Positions 1 through 12,287 of a DNA stretch of 64,000 nucleotides are shown here, one piece after another (positions within the stretch are counted from its first letter, which is position 1; each line of letters starts with the position of its first letter). A program made the translations under genes and the position numbers. Below the pieces are notes generated by a model. It did not search any database. It worked only from the letters and a program-made list of their open reading frames with translations, and was not told the DNA's origin. The stretch spans positions 143,238,351-143,302,350 of the forward strand of contig CP136062.1 in NCBI GenBank assembly GCA_032622095.1. Direction: 5' to 3'. The DNA comes from Siphonodentalium dalli. Lineage: Eukaryota > Mollusca > Scaphopoda > Gadilida > Siphonodentaliidae.

Positions 1-1199
1 AATCCTTAACCAAGTATGCATTCTTTTTAGGAAAGTCCACATTGAACTCTCAAATGTACATGTACGCATACCCTGATGAATTATATATTCCTATTCTTCA
101 CTATGTTATTATTTTCATTATTAGTTTGTACAGCGTGTCGATATTTTGCATGGCCAACTGTAAGCTGCGACATTCTGCATCATACAGATGGTAGTTATAC
201 TAATTCACTCCGTGTGATGTACGATGTAGCACTTCCATTTGACTATGCATAATATCAAACTTATTGCACGCCGCAGACATGACAATGTTCTCATGTTCTG
301 TCGGCTACACATGTATAGCGATATAAATTATATTGATTATATTATACAATTATATAAGCTTATATATATGTATGCTGTTGATGGTGCTCATTCAAACTGT
401 GTCAATTAGCAGGAGATGATATAACTCAACTCTGCGCAGAACAAGCCCGCAAATTGGTCAGACAAAACCAGCACCCACCCACCACACTAGATTTAATAAG
501 TAACCGTTAATTAGTATATATAGAATTATCCGGCGATATAATCAAAATTGAAGGTCATTCTGATACAAGTTGCATGTTATATACCAACTCAGTAATTTGT
601 GGCGGCATGTTCAGGTGATGAACTCAATAAGCGAACATATAGGATGTTTGTTGAGATCATTTTCCGAACATTCCCAGTGTAAATCAAACTTCAGCAGTCC
701 ACAGTTCAGGTCAGTGATACTGATAGTAATATCTATTTTCCGTTACAAACATCGACAATCTTCGTTATTAGATTACCTGTTTACTTTCCACACAATCAGC
801 GACATTCCGCTTACACGTGCTTCTGTTTTCATTAGGTTAGATAAAAAAAGAAAAAACGTACCTGACATCTTCGTACACCAAGATAAAACGATTAACCCAT
901 GACGGGTGAAATATTTCCTCATTGCACCGGAGACATGTATATAATATGTATATACCCTATCATAATATTTATATTATCTTCTGTAAATAACTCTTTGTAA
1001 TTCTCTATATATTCATATGAATTCGAGAATAAATCATCAACAATCAGTTCATCCGGTTGTAAAGAGTATAGAAAATCCTGTCAGATTTTACAAAATTTCT
1101 GGAAATTATTGACTGTTATCACAACAAGTAGTGATATAAAACTGTTAAGTATTTATTCCCTGCATGAGTTATACTATAATGCTTGTGTTTATATTGTAG
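1..1199. other. AT-rich non-coding sequence, probably TMEM67 intron
   Basis: No exon, RNA gene or clear transposon end was recognised here. The sequence is AT-rich and ends at the acceptor (AG at 1198-1199) of the first visible TMEM67 exon, so it is most simply an intron. The short open frames in it show no conserved protein pattern. Confidence 0.5.
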
Positions 1200-1319
1200 G
1201 ATGGCAACATTGGTACAAGAGGCTTAGAAAGTATGTCAGATCAACAAACATTTGTCATGAGTTTGCCAAAGAAGCTACGGCACAAATACGAGATCATATA
1301 CCAACCAGTTCATCTGGAT
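1200..1319 (+). CDS. TMEM67: TMEM67 exon (cytoplasmic segment)
   Basis: 120 bp, 40 codons in phase 0, between AG at 1198-1199 and GTGAGT at 1320. It encodes a segment containing RGLESMSDQQTFVMSLPKK. A second open frame over the same bases has no family match. Confidence 0.85.
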
Positions 1320-4300
1320 GTGAGTATGCAATATTTAATATATCTTTCTATACTTAATGGATTCTCCCATTGGTTATAAAAGTATACATTGGAATGGTCT
1401 ATTATTCAGCTGGAGGGATGTTCAGGAAAAATAAGCAGACAATAGATAATATTAAAAGTGCAGAAGGACTCCTATTTATTGGAGGGAAATGTTCAGGTAA
1501 TAAGTTCAACAAACGATCTATGGTTGTTTGTTGAACTTATTATCTAAACATTTCCTAAGGGATAACTACTCATCAATGAGTAGTTGGCTGGTCAGCATTT
1601 ATAAAGGGAACTCTGAAATTAGTGCCCCTGAACCAGTGTATCTCGTTGTTTGTAACTGTATGATGTTCCAGAATTGTGTATGATAATAGTATTTCTGCCT
1701 TTGGATGAAGTTAGTTTTGGGTTTTCATGATCATCCCGTTTAATATTTCCATTGAAAAATTACCAAAATGACAACGGCCCAGCAGATGACGTCTTGACGT
1801 CCTAAAGCAGTGAAGATGTTAATAGGGTTTCAAGTTCTATATCACATGTAAAATATTATTAAAAATAAAAGCTAACAGTAAGACCATTTAAATTAAATTA
1901 AATTGTGCTCCTGGTAATTTTTACTTATAACTATGATGTGAGTAGCTTGATTTTTTTGTTTCTATTGCCATGGGTTGGCGTCCGTCATCCGTGCATGTGT
2001 ACATCAACAATTTTCTTTTGCTCACCCTACAGGCCGCATCCCTCATCCAATCATCACCAAACTTCATACTCTAAACCAATACAAAGAGGCAGTTCCTTGG
2101 AACGAAGGTCAATATGGACTCCCGGTGTAACAGGATATCTCCCCCCAGAGATATTCTTCCATCCCCCTTCATATAGATCTTCGGGGTGACCTCTAGATGG
2201 GAGCCATAATTTTTTTTCTAAATTCGTTAAAAAAAACGGCAGCCATTTTGGATTTTAAATTTGATTCCATTGGCACACGCTGCAGCCCGCATTTTTTGAA
2301 GAAATGTTTTGAAAATTACAGGCATGTTTAGGATCACCTCTAGATGGGAGCTATCGAAATTTAGCGATTTTCTTGAATTTGACTCTTTGCATAACTAAAT
2401 ACTTTGGCTCACTCTACAGACCACATCCCTCATCTGATCGGCACCAAACTTCTAATGGGTCTTCGGGGTGACCTCTAGATGGGAGTCATCAATTATTTTC
2501 GAAATTCGTAGAAAACATGGCTGCCAGTGGCCATTTTGGATTTTTCTCTTTGCCTGACTAAATCCTTCGGCACACCCTACAGGCCACATTCCTTATCCAA
2601 TCATCACCAAACTTAATATGGATCTTCGGGGGTGTCCTCCAGATTGGAGCCATCAATTATTTCTGAAATTTGTTATAAAACATGGCTGCCAGAAGCCATC
2701 TTGGATTTCAAATTTGAATCCATCCGCACACCCTACAGCCCACATTTATTGGTGAAATGTTTGAAATGAAAATAATTTCATCTACACAATACAAGACTTT
2801 TACTTTAACTTTTTGCCTTTCCTTCTTCTTTATCATTCTATTCATTGCTCAGCAAAAAATAAACTCCTTCCCAAGTTGAGCTGCAGTGACATTGACACTT
2901 TCATTTTTTTTTTCTCAACCCAAAACACTTATATGATTTTCTGAACATCCCATCAAATTAATGATGTCAGTCTATAAGCTGTTTCTCTATAAACCATTCC
3001 AATGTATAATTTAAAACTGAGTGGGAGGATCCATTTAGGAATTAACCCTTTCATGTCGGGAGCTGCGCTGGTGCAGCATTAAAGATCCTGTTCCAATGCA
3101 TTCTCTTAAATAGGGAGCCTCGCATATATAAGAGAATGCACTGGCTTACAAGATCAAGGTAAATATTGTTAGTCCAATGTATTCTCTTATATATGCGAGG
3201 CTCCCTATGGGAGACTCACATATATATATATATATGAGAATGCATTGGCACAGGGTTTTCGCAAAATTTCAGGAAGCTCCAGTCATGGAAGGGTTAATGA
3301 TGTCAGTCTATAAGCTGTTTCTCTATAGACCATTTCAATGTATAATTTAGAACTGATTGAGGGAATCCATTTAGAAATTAATTCATCTATTGTGAACAGT
3401 AAACAATGAAAACATTTTAATTTGCACTTTGCAGGCAGCTCAGAGTTCCACTAGAATGGAGGAAGGCAGACAATTATCAGGAAAACTTACAGAAAAAACC
3501 ATCGACGCCTACAGAACAGCCAACAGATTCTTTCAAGCTTTTGTTGATCATGTAAGTTTATTTCCTGATTAAACGGACATGGCTCATTCTAACCTCAAAA
3601 TTTTATCTACGATAGGTTGATAAATACACAAGATATTTATACACCGGCTTCATATGCTCTGAACAACACTTGCCAAAGTCACAGCCAGTTTCCAGCCGTT
3701 TTAAATTTTTTGTCAGAAATCAGACAAACCTCTTTATTTCTACCATTTCAGGAATAGACCAACACGGAACAGTCTTTTCTGTTCCGTGTCGTGCAATTGG
3801 CTGTTTTATTTGTTTGGGACCCAAACACCATGTTCATAGAACTTTGTATTTTTCATTACTTCAATTTGTCTTTTTGGGTTACAGAATGCTCGTAGAAAAA
3901 TTCAGGAAAGGTGGTTCGCATATTTATTGACCTATTTCGAAAAATTCGAAAGCGAATAATATTACCGTATGTGTATTTTGGAGCGCAAACTGCCATGTGG
4001 CTTTAAGATGTGGAGTTATGTCACAAGCCAAAAACTAATATTATGCATCAGGTAGTCTGGTCGGTCTTGTTATTTAATAACTTCATTGATACTCTATTTG
4101 TAGTTCATGCATACTACTTGATTATAACAATTAGTCAGTTGATTACACACATTATGTCGCAGTTAGTTTCAATGCATAGAGCACCATGTCCAGAAGCTCA
4201 AGTTCAATCAACTGACTCAAATATTATTTATCTGTTGACATTTTCGCATGACTTCCTCAAGAACAACAAAACAACACTGATGTTGTCTTGCAACACAAAG

Positions 4301-7300
4301 AATTTAAATTGCATCAATTACAGAAATTATTGTTCATATTCATGCCCCCCTCTGGTCTCTCAGTTGGTAAGGTGCATTGTGCTTTAGGCCCACATATGCT
4401 GTCCAGCTATGGCGAACCTGGTTCATTTTCCACCATGTGCAGATTTGTGATTCAAACAAATAATCATAATAATGACAGTTTTTTATAACGATTAACCAAT
4501 TACTTGCTTTAACACGCTTTTTATTGACCACTCGTCATTTTTCCATCTTGTCTGTATGACCATCTGTATGTCCGTAGACACTTTATGCATGGTGTAATAA
4601 CTCAAACATTTTCTATTCGATCGGAATTTTGTATATGAATTTCTCAGCCCAAAACACAGATCGAGTTCAAATATGGGTTTGATCTGATTTTTTTTAATGG
4701 AGTTATGGCCCTTTTTCGAGAAAAAAAAATGTTATATATTTTTGATTAAATATTAATTTAAAAAAAAATAAAAAATATGTTATTATGTACATTTGTCTAT
4801 AAGAGTACATAACAGTATATACTCTATAATTTAACATCAAAACTCTAAATTATGATTCCGATCATAGTAATTTATTATCGCCAAGGTATGGGTTAAACAT
4901 CTGCCGATCATGATCAGCCTCTCGTTTAAACATTACAATATTACCCCAGTCATTTGCACAAACCAACCAATGAACCGGCTGCAGCCATTGCAGGTGCTGC
5001 TCTAGTCTGATCAGAACATGCTCTGATACTTAACAGTATGACAAGCTGACTGGTACTCGTTTAACGCATGAGTGGCGTAAAGCTGACACAGTACGAGCAA
5101 CCTTGCTCAAGGGTCACAACTTGGCACGGGATTTGAAACAGCGAACATTCTGACAATTGCACATCGTTCAAAGCGGCCAAGCCACTGCTGTGTGAAGACT
5201 CACAATTAACCAATGTTGTGTATACAGCAAATACAAGTCTGTTATGCTAATCACTGGACCACGGGGCAAAGGGAAGGTAACCTGGTTTAGTGTATCTGGG
5301 CAAGATTGTCAGATTGTTCAGGGATTAACCCTTCCATGATGGGAGCGTGCTGGTGCAGCATTAAAAATCCTGTGCCAGTGCATTCGCTTACTAGTATATA
5401 TGTGAGTCTCCCATAGGGAGCCTCACATATATAGGGGATACTCTGGCTTACAAGGTCAAGGCAACTATTGTCAGGCCAATGTGTTCTCTTCTATATGCAA
5501 GGCTCCCTGTAGGAAACTCAAATATATAAGAGAATGAATTGACACAGGGTTTTCAGGAAGCTCCAGTCATGAAAGGGTTAATTGTTTCTACGTGCAGCAA
5601 AGTGATTTCCAGGTGAAATTAACCCTCTGCATGGTCTTTCCTCCACCTTTAAAACTGGTGTTGTGATATTCCTAGCAGTTGAAACAATGATAAACTCCAT
5701 TAAAGCTAAACTGATGGTACAGAGACTGACATGGTTTTCTGAGTGGATTGTGTGATCGTCAAATTTCATATATTTTCTCTTATGTATTTTCTAGTCCTAC
5801 AAAGACATTGATTATGTAATCAAGGACAGGAACTTCCTCGAAGGGATTCTGGACACCGAGTTCTTTGATCCGACGGAACAGAAAGGAATATTCTACAAAG
5901 GTATATACCATACTTCAAGCTTCTTACTAGACACAGTACTCAGTGCCAAAAATATTAGTTTTTCACAAGTTGAAACCAAGAATTACAATCCATAACCACA
6001 ATAATTTCCAAATCAGGCAATCCATGTTATGGGGCTTTAATATATTCCAGTTTTGTACCAAACATTCACATTAATGTAATGTGAAACACTCCGGTAGGGT
6101 GATGAAATAGAAATAGAGAATATTCTTACTCAAAGTTGTTATTTTATGAATATTAATCCAAATTGACCATACACACCGCCACTGTAATGTAATTATTAAA
6201 TGCAATGGCTCTAGATGATGAAATCATTTGTGTTAGTTTATTTTGCAGACAGATAGTTGCGTCCCAAAACGAGATGTAAATATTTACAATTGAGCGTAGT
6301 TCAGACGATGTTTTCTATGGAGTGGTATGGTCGATTTCTATGAAATTATCGGCGATGTTAGTAGAATGCTATAAGCTAGTTAGTAGAATGATAAGCTGTT
6401 TTGTTGAATATTTTATATGAACATTTGCCACCAATAATTAGGATTCCTTTTGCACTTGTATTATCTGTTCATCTGTCTGTCATCTGCTTATATTTCCTTT
6501 GCATCCCTCTAAGTGATAAATAGACCATTCCCATGTGTACTTTTATAACTGATGGGACAAGCCATTCAGTAAAGAAATGTTTAACTATGAGGTTGTGTCA
6601 TGGTTGATTTGATTATCTGCATGTTCCCTACACAATAGTCTTTTACATTGCCTTCATTATTTTATTACTCAGATAATGGCTATGGATTTGGAGAGTGTTT
6701 GTTTTACGGCAACGAGATGATCCTGATCATATTTGATATTATGTTCTTCTGTACTGTGGATCTGTTAGCAGCAGATTTTGTCCTGGCAGGGTGTCTGACC
6801 TTTCTCATGGATGAGGTACGTGGATATATATGATTGTTCAGCCGAGGGCTGAGAGGATTAGGGGGGATTTTTGATGATAAAGACAATAAATTTTCTAAAT
6901 TAACAAACTGTGATCATATGAGGTTTGACTGGTATAGGGATATATTTCATTCTTTTACTTTAGTTTCATGTCCTAAAGCTCGCTGCGCACCTGAGCATTA
7001 TTGCTGAAGACTATGCCTTGCGAGACAAAATTCTGGCGAGGCGTGTTAAGCAATAGTGCTAAACTCCCAGAGACCTTTCTCGGAAAAATATTTTGAACTG
7101 AAAATAATTTCATCTACACAATAAAATCCCTTTACTGAAGCTTTTTAACTTTCCTTCTTCTTTATCATTCCATTGACTGCTCAGTATAAAATTAACGCCT
7201 CTCCAAGTTGAACTACAGTTTCATTTCACACTTTCATCTTTTTCAGTTCCTGTATCACATTCGTAACGTTAGAGGGAGGAAGAATCTGGCGACAAAGACA

Positions 7301-7327
7301 CTTGTCGACGAGAGGTTCCTGATTTAA
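1200..7327 (+). CDS. TMEM67: Meckelin, C-terminal part (five exons)
   Basis: Exons 1200-1319, 3435-3551, 5795-5900, 6673-6815 and 7247-7327 join in a continuous frame and end in a stop codon. Meckelin is a Frizzled-like multi-pass membrane protein of the MKS complex at the ciliary transition zone. The family is recognised from the cytoplasmic segment (QTFVMSLPKKLRHKY), the IDYVIKDRNFLEGIL stretch, the membrane-related block EMILIIFDIMFFCTVDLLAA and the terminal NLATKTLVDERFLI, which is the usual meckelin end. All junctions have GT/AG sites and matching phases (0, 0, 1, 0). The extracellular and most membrane-spanning exons lie to the left of the window. The gene runs toward NDUFV2 on the other strand. 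The assignment rests on memory of the family, not a search. Confidence 0.88.
1344..1583. repeat. MITE family 2 copy (partial), in TMEM67 intron
   Basis: Starts with the CTATACTTAATGGATTCTCC edge shared with copies at 16640, 16992, 18948 and (reversed) 26157. It contains a short internal inverted repeat around 1498-1545 (AATAAGTTCAACAAA and its complement). It lacks the GGGTTAA right end seen in the complete copy at 16640-16863. Confidence 0.6.
1960..2760. repeat. Internally repeated interspersed element
   Basis: Contains three imperfect repeats of a unit with 'CACCCTACAGGCCGCAT', 'TCATCACCAAACTT' and 'GATCTTCGGGGTGACC' (around 2020-2200, 2400-2500, 2565-2720). A reversed copy lies at 18330-18615 in an NDUFV2 intron. 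It has no coding capacity. The rest of this TMEM67 intron holds only MITE copies. Confidence 0.55.
3042..3297. mobile_element. TTAA-flanked MITE (family 1)
   Basis: Bounded by TTAA at both ends with inverted ends reading CCCTTTCATG... and ...CATGGAAGGG. Inside are several self-complementary blocks built on TCTCTTATATATGCGAG, so a single strand folds on itself. A TTAA target duplication suggests mobilisation by a piggyBac-type transposase (inference). Seven related copies occur in this window. Confidence 0.75.
3435..3551 (+). CDS. TMEM67: TMEM67 exon
   Basis: 117 bp in phase 0 between TTTGCAG and GTAAGT. It encodes a segment with GKLTEKTIDAYRTANRFFQA ending FVDH, the stretch before the conserved SYKDIDY block. 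Confidence 0.88.
4540..4740. repeat. Diverged copy of the roughly 180 bp tandem family
   Basis: Shares 'CAGCCCAAAACACAGATCGA' and 'GGAGTTATGGCCCTTTTTCG' style segments with the arrays at 12288-13720 and 22160-23600. It is a single degraded unit within a TMEM67 intron. The flanking intron 3552-5794 otherwise shows only AT-rich sequence and the MITE at 5325. Confidence 0.45.
5325..5581. mobile_element. TTAA-flanked MITE (family 1)
   Basis: TTAA at 5325-5328 and 5578-5581, inverted ends CCCTTCCATGA and TCATGAAAGGG, and the same internal foldback blocks as the copy at 3042. Confidence 0.75.
5795..5900 (+). CDS. TMEM67: TMEM67 exon
   Basis: 106 bp between TTTTCTAG and GTATAT, entering in phase 0 and leaving with one extra base. 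It encodes SYKDIDYVIKDRNFLEGILD through FYK, the most recognisable meckelin block here. Confidence 0.9.
6079..6372. repeat. Interspersed repeat with AATGTGAAACACTCC end
   Basis: Begins with AATGTGAAACACTCCGG and continues with sequence repeated in reverse at 28005-28395 and 30545-30935. The end resembles the inverted ends of the intact element at 19194-19575. It lies in a TMEM67 intron. Confidence 0.55.
6418..6575. repeat. MITE family 2 copy (partial, reversed)
   Basis: Contains the reverse complement of family 2 landmarks (CATTTGCCACCAAT..., ATAAATAGACCATTCC...). It ends about 100 bp before the acceptor of the next TMEM67 exon. Confidence 0.5.
6673..6815 (+). CDS. TMEM67: TMEM67 exon (hydrophobic block)
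   Basis: 143 bp between ACTCAG and GTACGT. The preceding exon supplies one base to complete the first codon, giving DNGYGFGECLFYGNE, then the hydrophobic stretch MILIIFDIMFFCTVDLLAA and a second hydrophobic run ending TFLMDE. Confidence 0.9.
7247..7327 (+). CDS. TMEM67: TMEM67 terminal exon
   Basis: 81 bp after TTTTTCAG, phase 0, ending TAA at 7325-7327. It encodes FLYHIRNVRGRKNLATKTLV and the terminal DERFLI characteristic of meckelin. Confidence 0.92.
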   Translation, partial: FLYHIRNVRGRKNLATKTLVDERFLI

Positions 7328-7430
7328 ACACAAAGTGCTTTTAAGAGAGATATCAAACACTCATTGCTTCATGGCGAAATGTTGACAGCAGAAAACTTGT
7401 GATTACCTGCAGTCATACTGAAATGTCTAA

Positions 7431-7640
7431 AGTAATGCCCTAAATAATCGACTCCTTAATCACAGCAGAATTATGGGTAATTTTTCAGGATTTAGTCAGA
7501 AATATGGCTCGTTGCCATTCATCGGAAAGCTCTCACTGAGAGTTTTCCGATGAATGGCAACAAGCCATATCTCCGACTAAATCCTGAAAAATTACCCATA
7601 ATTCTGTGTGGTTAAGGAGTCGATTATTTAGGGCATTACT
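7431..7640. mobile_element. Foldback MITE, near-perfect 210 bp palindrome
   Basis: The outer arm AGTAATGCCCTAAATAATCG is mirrored at 7621-7640 and complementarity continues to the centre near 7540. Half-copies lie at about 14915-15005 and 20908-21010. It is located 100 bp after the TMEM67 stop, so it may be in the 3' UTR. Confidence 0.75.
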
Positions 7641-9882
7641 GTACATTAAATCTGATCAATCAAGTGTTAAAAAATGGCAAACAATGACTTTAATATATGT
7701 CTGTATACCCAATTGTACCTTACAAGTTTATTGATATTTTTTGAATGGAGGAAATTATTTTAATGAGGTGAACATGAAAAAAACATTAACAAGTCAGTTT
7801 ATTCAACATTTTAGTTTCAGCGATTTCCACAGCTTACACTCGCAGCAACCTATCTGCACAATGCTTAAATTTGTCCTATCCTACTGGTGACCATTCCAAA
7901 TATATGACACACAACATTGTAAACTATTGGAATAAAGATCATGAGAGATTCCGATATGGCTTGTAGATTATGATTTTTCTTTAAAAAAACATTTATGCTG
8001 TAGCATTCAATACCTGTATATTTTATGGACTCATGGACTCGTATGAACAACATGGTTGCTCTGGTATGAACAACATTGTTGAAGCCCATGCACTGACAAT
8101 CCGTCCTCAAATTATTACCTATTCAATATAATTCAATTACATTGATACAATTACTTTATGCTGACAAAATTTAGCGGAGAGAGTCTTTGTTCACTATTTC
8201 ATGGCCTTAAAATGTTTGCCTATTTTTTGTCATTGCCAAAAGTTGATTCGAGGTAATAACTGCCAGAAATGTTCCTACAGGGTTTCCTCTAGGGGTTGGG
8301 AGAATGGAAACTCTATAGCTTGGGGGGGGGGACCATGTTATGTCATCTATTGATTGATTGACTATTGAAAAAGCTAATTGTTACAAAGTCTGAACTAAAT
8401 AGGGATTTCCATTACTGCTGCTACAAAAAGCTTTCACTGACAATCCCCTCAGTATGATATCACTGCACACATTTCTCATTATAAATAGGTATACAATTGA
8501 CAGATATCTGCTTTCGGTTTTGTTTTCAGGAATAACAAATAAGGTGCTAACTGTTGAAGTTCTTGTAAATTCTTATTTCTATTCTCCTTGCTAGGTATTA
8601 TTGGTCAATTCTAGACTCTTCATGGAAACTTTTTTGTATTTAATTAGTTGTCTTAATCTCAAAATTTGTAAACGCTGCGTGACATTAGCAATGCTATTTT
8701 AGCTATATGGCGAGGTTTACTGGAATGACGGTTGCTGTATAGGAATTCTGACAAACTTCTGATTGGTTTCATTGTTTACCGTGTAGTGTTGTGATTGGCT
8801 TATACTGGCTTAATGCTTCTTGGAAGTAATCAGATTCCCTGTTATTTGCTACAGACTCTGGAACAGATAGCTTGTTCTATAGTCTGTATTTTCAAAATGT
8901 GGGGCCTCATCGTCAAGATATTTTGTACACAATTGGGATAGTGCTCAGCATGTGTTATTAGAATAAGATTGTTTGCAAACCAATAATTGCCTATATAAAA
9001 TTTTCTCTTGAAGAGAATTATTTTTCTTGAAATTAAGTTAACGGTTCACTGGTATTATTCAGCTGGCAAATTAAGTTACCAGTATTCATCCCCTGTTGGT
9101 GTTATTTATTGGGATATGTGTACTCAGCTGTATGATACAGACATCACCCAATGATTGGGTAGGGAAATGCGTCTGGTGGGAATATGGGATGGAGATCGGA
9201 CATTAAAAGGACCCACTATCCCTCTAGCGGAAGCCCTGCCTATGTTGTATGCATAACTTACTGTTCAGAGAGGCTGAGATCTGTTGTATTGTATTGTATT
9301 GTATATCGTTATTTATTTTTTTAACATTTCACTGCTCCGTCCTGAATATTTTTATTTCATCAATAAGCTGCATCTCCAACTACAGGTATTTATCCCACAA
9401 GGTGTATCTCAAATATTTTGTTCACAATCATAATCAAAATTCATAGATCTGAATATATCTCATTATATTTATGACATTCCAGTTCACTGATTTTCGTTGT
9501 ATAAATCTTGTGTCATAATTCATTATTTCCCATAATTCTGCTCCCTAGCCATTTGTGATTTCATTATTAAGGACTTTGCAGATGGCGTCGATAGTGCATC
9601 ATCTACATTTGAATTAGAAGGAACATCATTGAGGCTTTCACATGGTGTTGCAATGAAAACATCATCAAGACACAAGAATAGTACTGTAATTGGGCGTTTG
9701 ATGAACAATTTCTGTCATTATGACTGAAGACTGACGGAAATGGATCAATCATGTCAAGGCTGTATGAGTAGACATTGTTCTGGTTCAAATTTCACTTCTA
9801 ATTAAGCAGCGCCCTACATGGTCAATACATTCAAGTAATACAAACATAACACGTGCACCAAAGTATAAATTGAATAATTAGT
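7641..9882. other. Spacer with transposon remnants
   Basis: No gene recognised. A block at about 8400-8770 recurs in reverse near 15005-15330 and partly at 27500-27750. Sequence near 8279 (CAGGGTTTCCTCTAG) and near 9238 (reverse-complement-like GGAAGCCCTG) may be the two ends of a diverged hAT-like element, but no clean target duplication was seen. Confidence 0.4.
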
Positions 9883-11231
9883 AGAGACCTTTCGCATCCT
9901 CACGTTTACGATTACGAATACGGATAGCTATTCGTAGTCGTAAGTTTATCCGTAGGGGCAAAGAGACCTTTCGCAAAACGACTACGCATAAGAGTTTTGA
10001 CGAACACGTACCATAATTATATCGTACCACTTTTAGAACTCAAAGCGTGTGTTTGGTATACAGTCCCTTAATACTTCACTTATCTTCTCATTTGCAACAA
10101 TGCGATAATCATGACCTATTTATTGTCATTAATTCGACCAGTCACAACCTACGACCTGGGATTCTCGTGATATATTGTGACAATACAGGTATAAATGTCT
10201 AGTCATATGTGGTGGAAATTCAGTTCGTTGTTATCATGGATGACCTGATAGGCGTTATGCTGATGGGGGAAGAGGGGTTCCTGAATTTGGACCTCACATC
10301 AATCACGACTCCACCACTTCAAGACCCTTCCAGTCCGCAATTTGATGTCAATGCGATTTCGGCTTCACGGGCCCATCACCTCTTGGGTTTAGGAAATCCT
10401 ACATAAGGTGGATGTGCTCGCTGATGGGCATCAATTTGAAACAAAGTCGACACTGTAGAAGCGATGTGCATCAAGAGGCTTTTTTTTGTGTCAGATATTT
10501 GACAAACCGGCAAAATTTCGTTGAACAAAATATTGATAAATAACAGGTTTTGGGCAATTTTATACTATAGTTGACTGTGGTTAGCATTAATTTTGGGCAA
10601 TTACTCGATTCTGATAACAGAAGCGGCATTTCAAAAAAACAAATTGTTTGGATCTGATGATTGGGACATCTAATCGGATTGAGTACCTTTTAAATGATGC
10701 ATTTGTGCGAGTTGTGTTTTTTAAATTTAAAATAAATGCAAAGAACAAACATAACAGAGACTGCTGAGCTCTGGTGATGTCGGTGTGTGTGCCAAATATT
10801 CTTTTAGTAACCCCAAATCCATGTCCGCTGTGTATTTTTTGGCGACTGGTTTCATAGTGCACTTCTATTACTGCAAAGTTTTGTATCGCAGCCAGCGATG
10901 ACTATCCGTTGCGAATAGCGATCTTATTTCACGGGAAGCTCGAGATTCACGACGACGAATAGAGTGATTGCCAATCTTAACAGCACACCGAGGTCGCAGC
11001 TCAATACAACTGGGTGGTTTACATGATATACATATACAGTCTCGAACGGAGTAAAGTAATATATTGCAGAAAATAAATTTCAGGTGTTATTTGAGCTTAT
11101 TAGAAACCATGAAATCGTACCGTTGTTACGGATAGTAAAATACGACAACGGTTAGAAAGTACACAACTGTTGGTGATGTAGTACCCTATCCGTATCCGTA
11201 ATCGTAAACGTGAGTTTTGCGAAAGGTCTCT
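9883..11231. mobile_element. Non-autonomous DNA transposon, AGAGACC ends
   Basis: Left end AGAGACCTTTCGCA...CTCACGTTTACGATTACG is mirrored on the right as CGTAATCGTAAACGTGAG...TGCGAAAGGTCTCT. A 3 bp AGT flanks both sides (9880-9882, 11232-11234). A second AGAGACCTTTCGCAAAACG near 9964 suggests an internal duplication of the end. The 65-codon frame at 10209 resembles no transposase I know. Sequence at 10480-10620 recurs in reverse at 41340-41490. Confidence 0.65.
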
Positions 11232-11234
11232 AGT

Positions 11235-11946
11235 GATAAACTTATGTTTTTATGCTGATAAAGCAAATATTTAAGAAAATATGACATTGTGTGTAAGGAC
11301 CTTTATATGGCTGGAAGACCTAAGGTGACTGAATATATGCTGAAGCTTGATTTCCACTATATATTGTGCCATTTCAAAATTTCATCAGAATGTGGTTATC
11401 TTGCCCATGATGGAGTTGCACACGTTATAATCATTATCTTTGGGGATCCAATCCAACAGCTTCAGTGTATCTCAGCAGCTGATTTTAATTTAAAAGTCAA
11501 CTCTGATTGAAATTGGGCTTCTAATTGAAAACCATTTTGGAAGTTAATGTGGTTTAGGTGTAACACCATAACGGTAGTGGAATTGGTCAGCAAACAAACA
11601 GTATCAAATGTTAATGTATGCCACCAAAGCATTTTGATATAAAAGTTGTCTCAAGTGGATGAAATGGTTTATGACAGAGTTTTAGTCTGCATTAGTTTAA
11701 ACTCAAATCACTATACTTTACACAACAATGGGTTGAGTTGGTATGAATTGTGCTATGGATGATACACTGTTTGAATGTTCTTGAATCAATTATTTATAAA
11801 GATCATGTTTTGAATACATATTTTATATAATGCTCACCATATTAAATTTATATAAAAATATTTTTTTGTTAAAAGTACGTTTATCCCATAAATATAAATT
11901 TGGGCTATTATTAGGTAAAATTTTACTATTGGTATATTGTGTATAA
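11235..11946. other. AT-rich spacer, nothing recognised
   Basis: No exon, RNA or transposon end seen. A 73-codon open frame at 11289 shows no conserved pattern. Confidence 0.4.
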
Positions 11947-12084
11947 TTAACCCTTTCATGAACGGAGCAGCATTAAATATCCTGTGCCAGTGCATTCTCA
12001 TATATGCGAGTCTCCAATATAAGAGAATGCATTGGCACAGGGTTTTTGCAAAATTTCAGGAAGCTCCAGTCATGGAACGGTTAA
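11947..12084. mobile_element. TTAA-flanked MITE (family 1), shortened
   Basis: TTAA at 11947-11950 and 12081-12084 with family 1 ends. It is internally deleted to 138 bp, keeping one TATATGCGAG foldback. Confidence 0.7.
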
Positions 12085-12287
12085 AGACCCACGGTGCGAT
12101 TTGACACCAAATAAGTCGAAGTTCCCTTGATAATTTACATCTCACCAGGCAAAAGAAAAAGACAGTTATTCCGAGGTCAGAGTACCAATGATCATACTTG
12201 AGGATGATCTTATAGATCTACATTCATGGATGCTCTTCAGCAGAGATAATCATTAGAAATTTTGCAGGTCTGACAAATTTCTAATCT

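Noticed and set aside
1109-1357. 82-codon frame across the first TMEM67 exon
   Set aside because: The conserved meckelin reading is a different frame with correct phase into the next exon.
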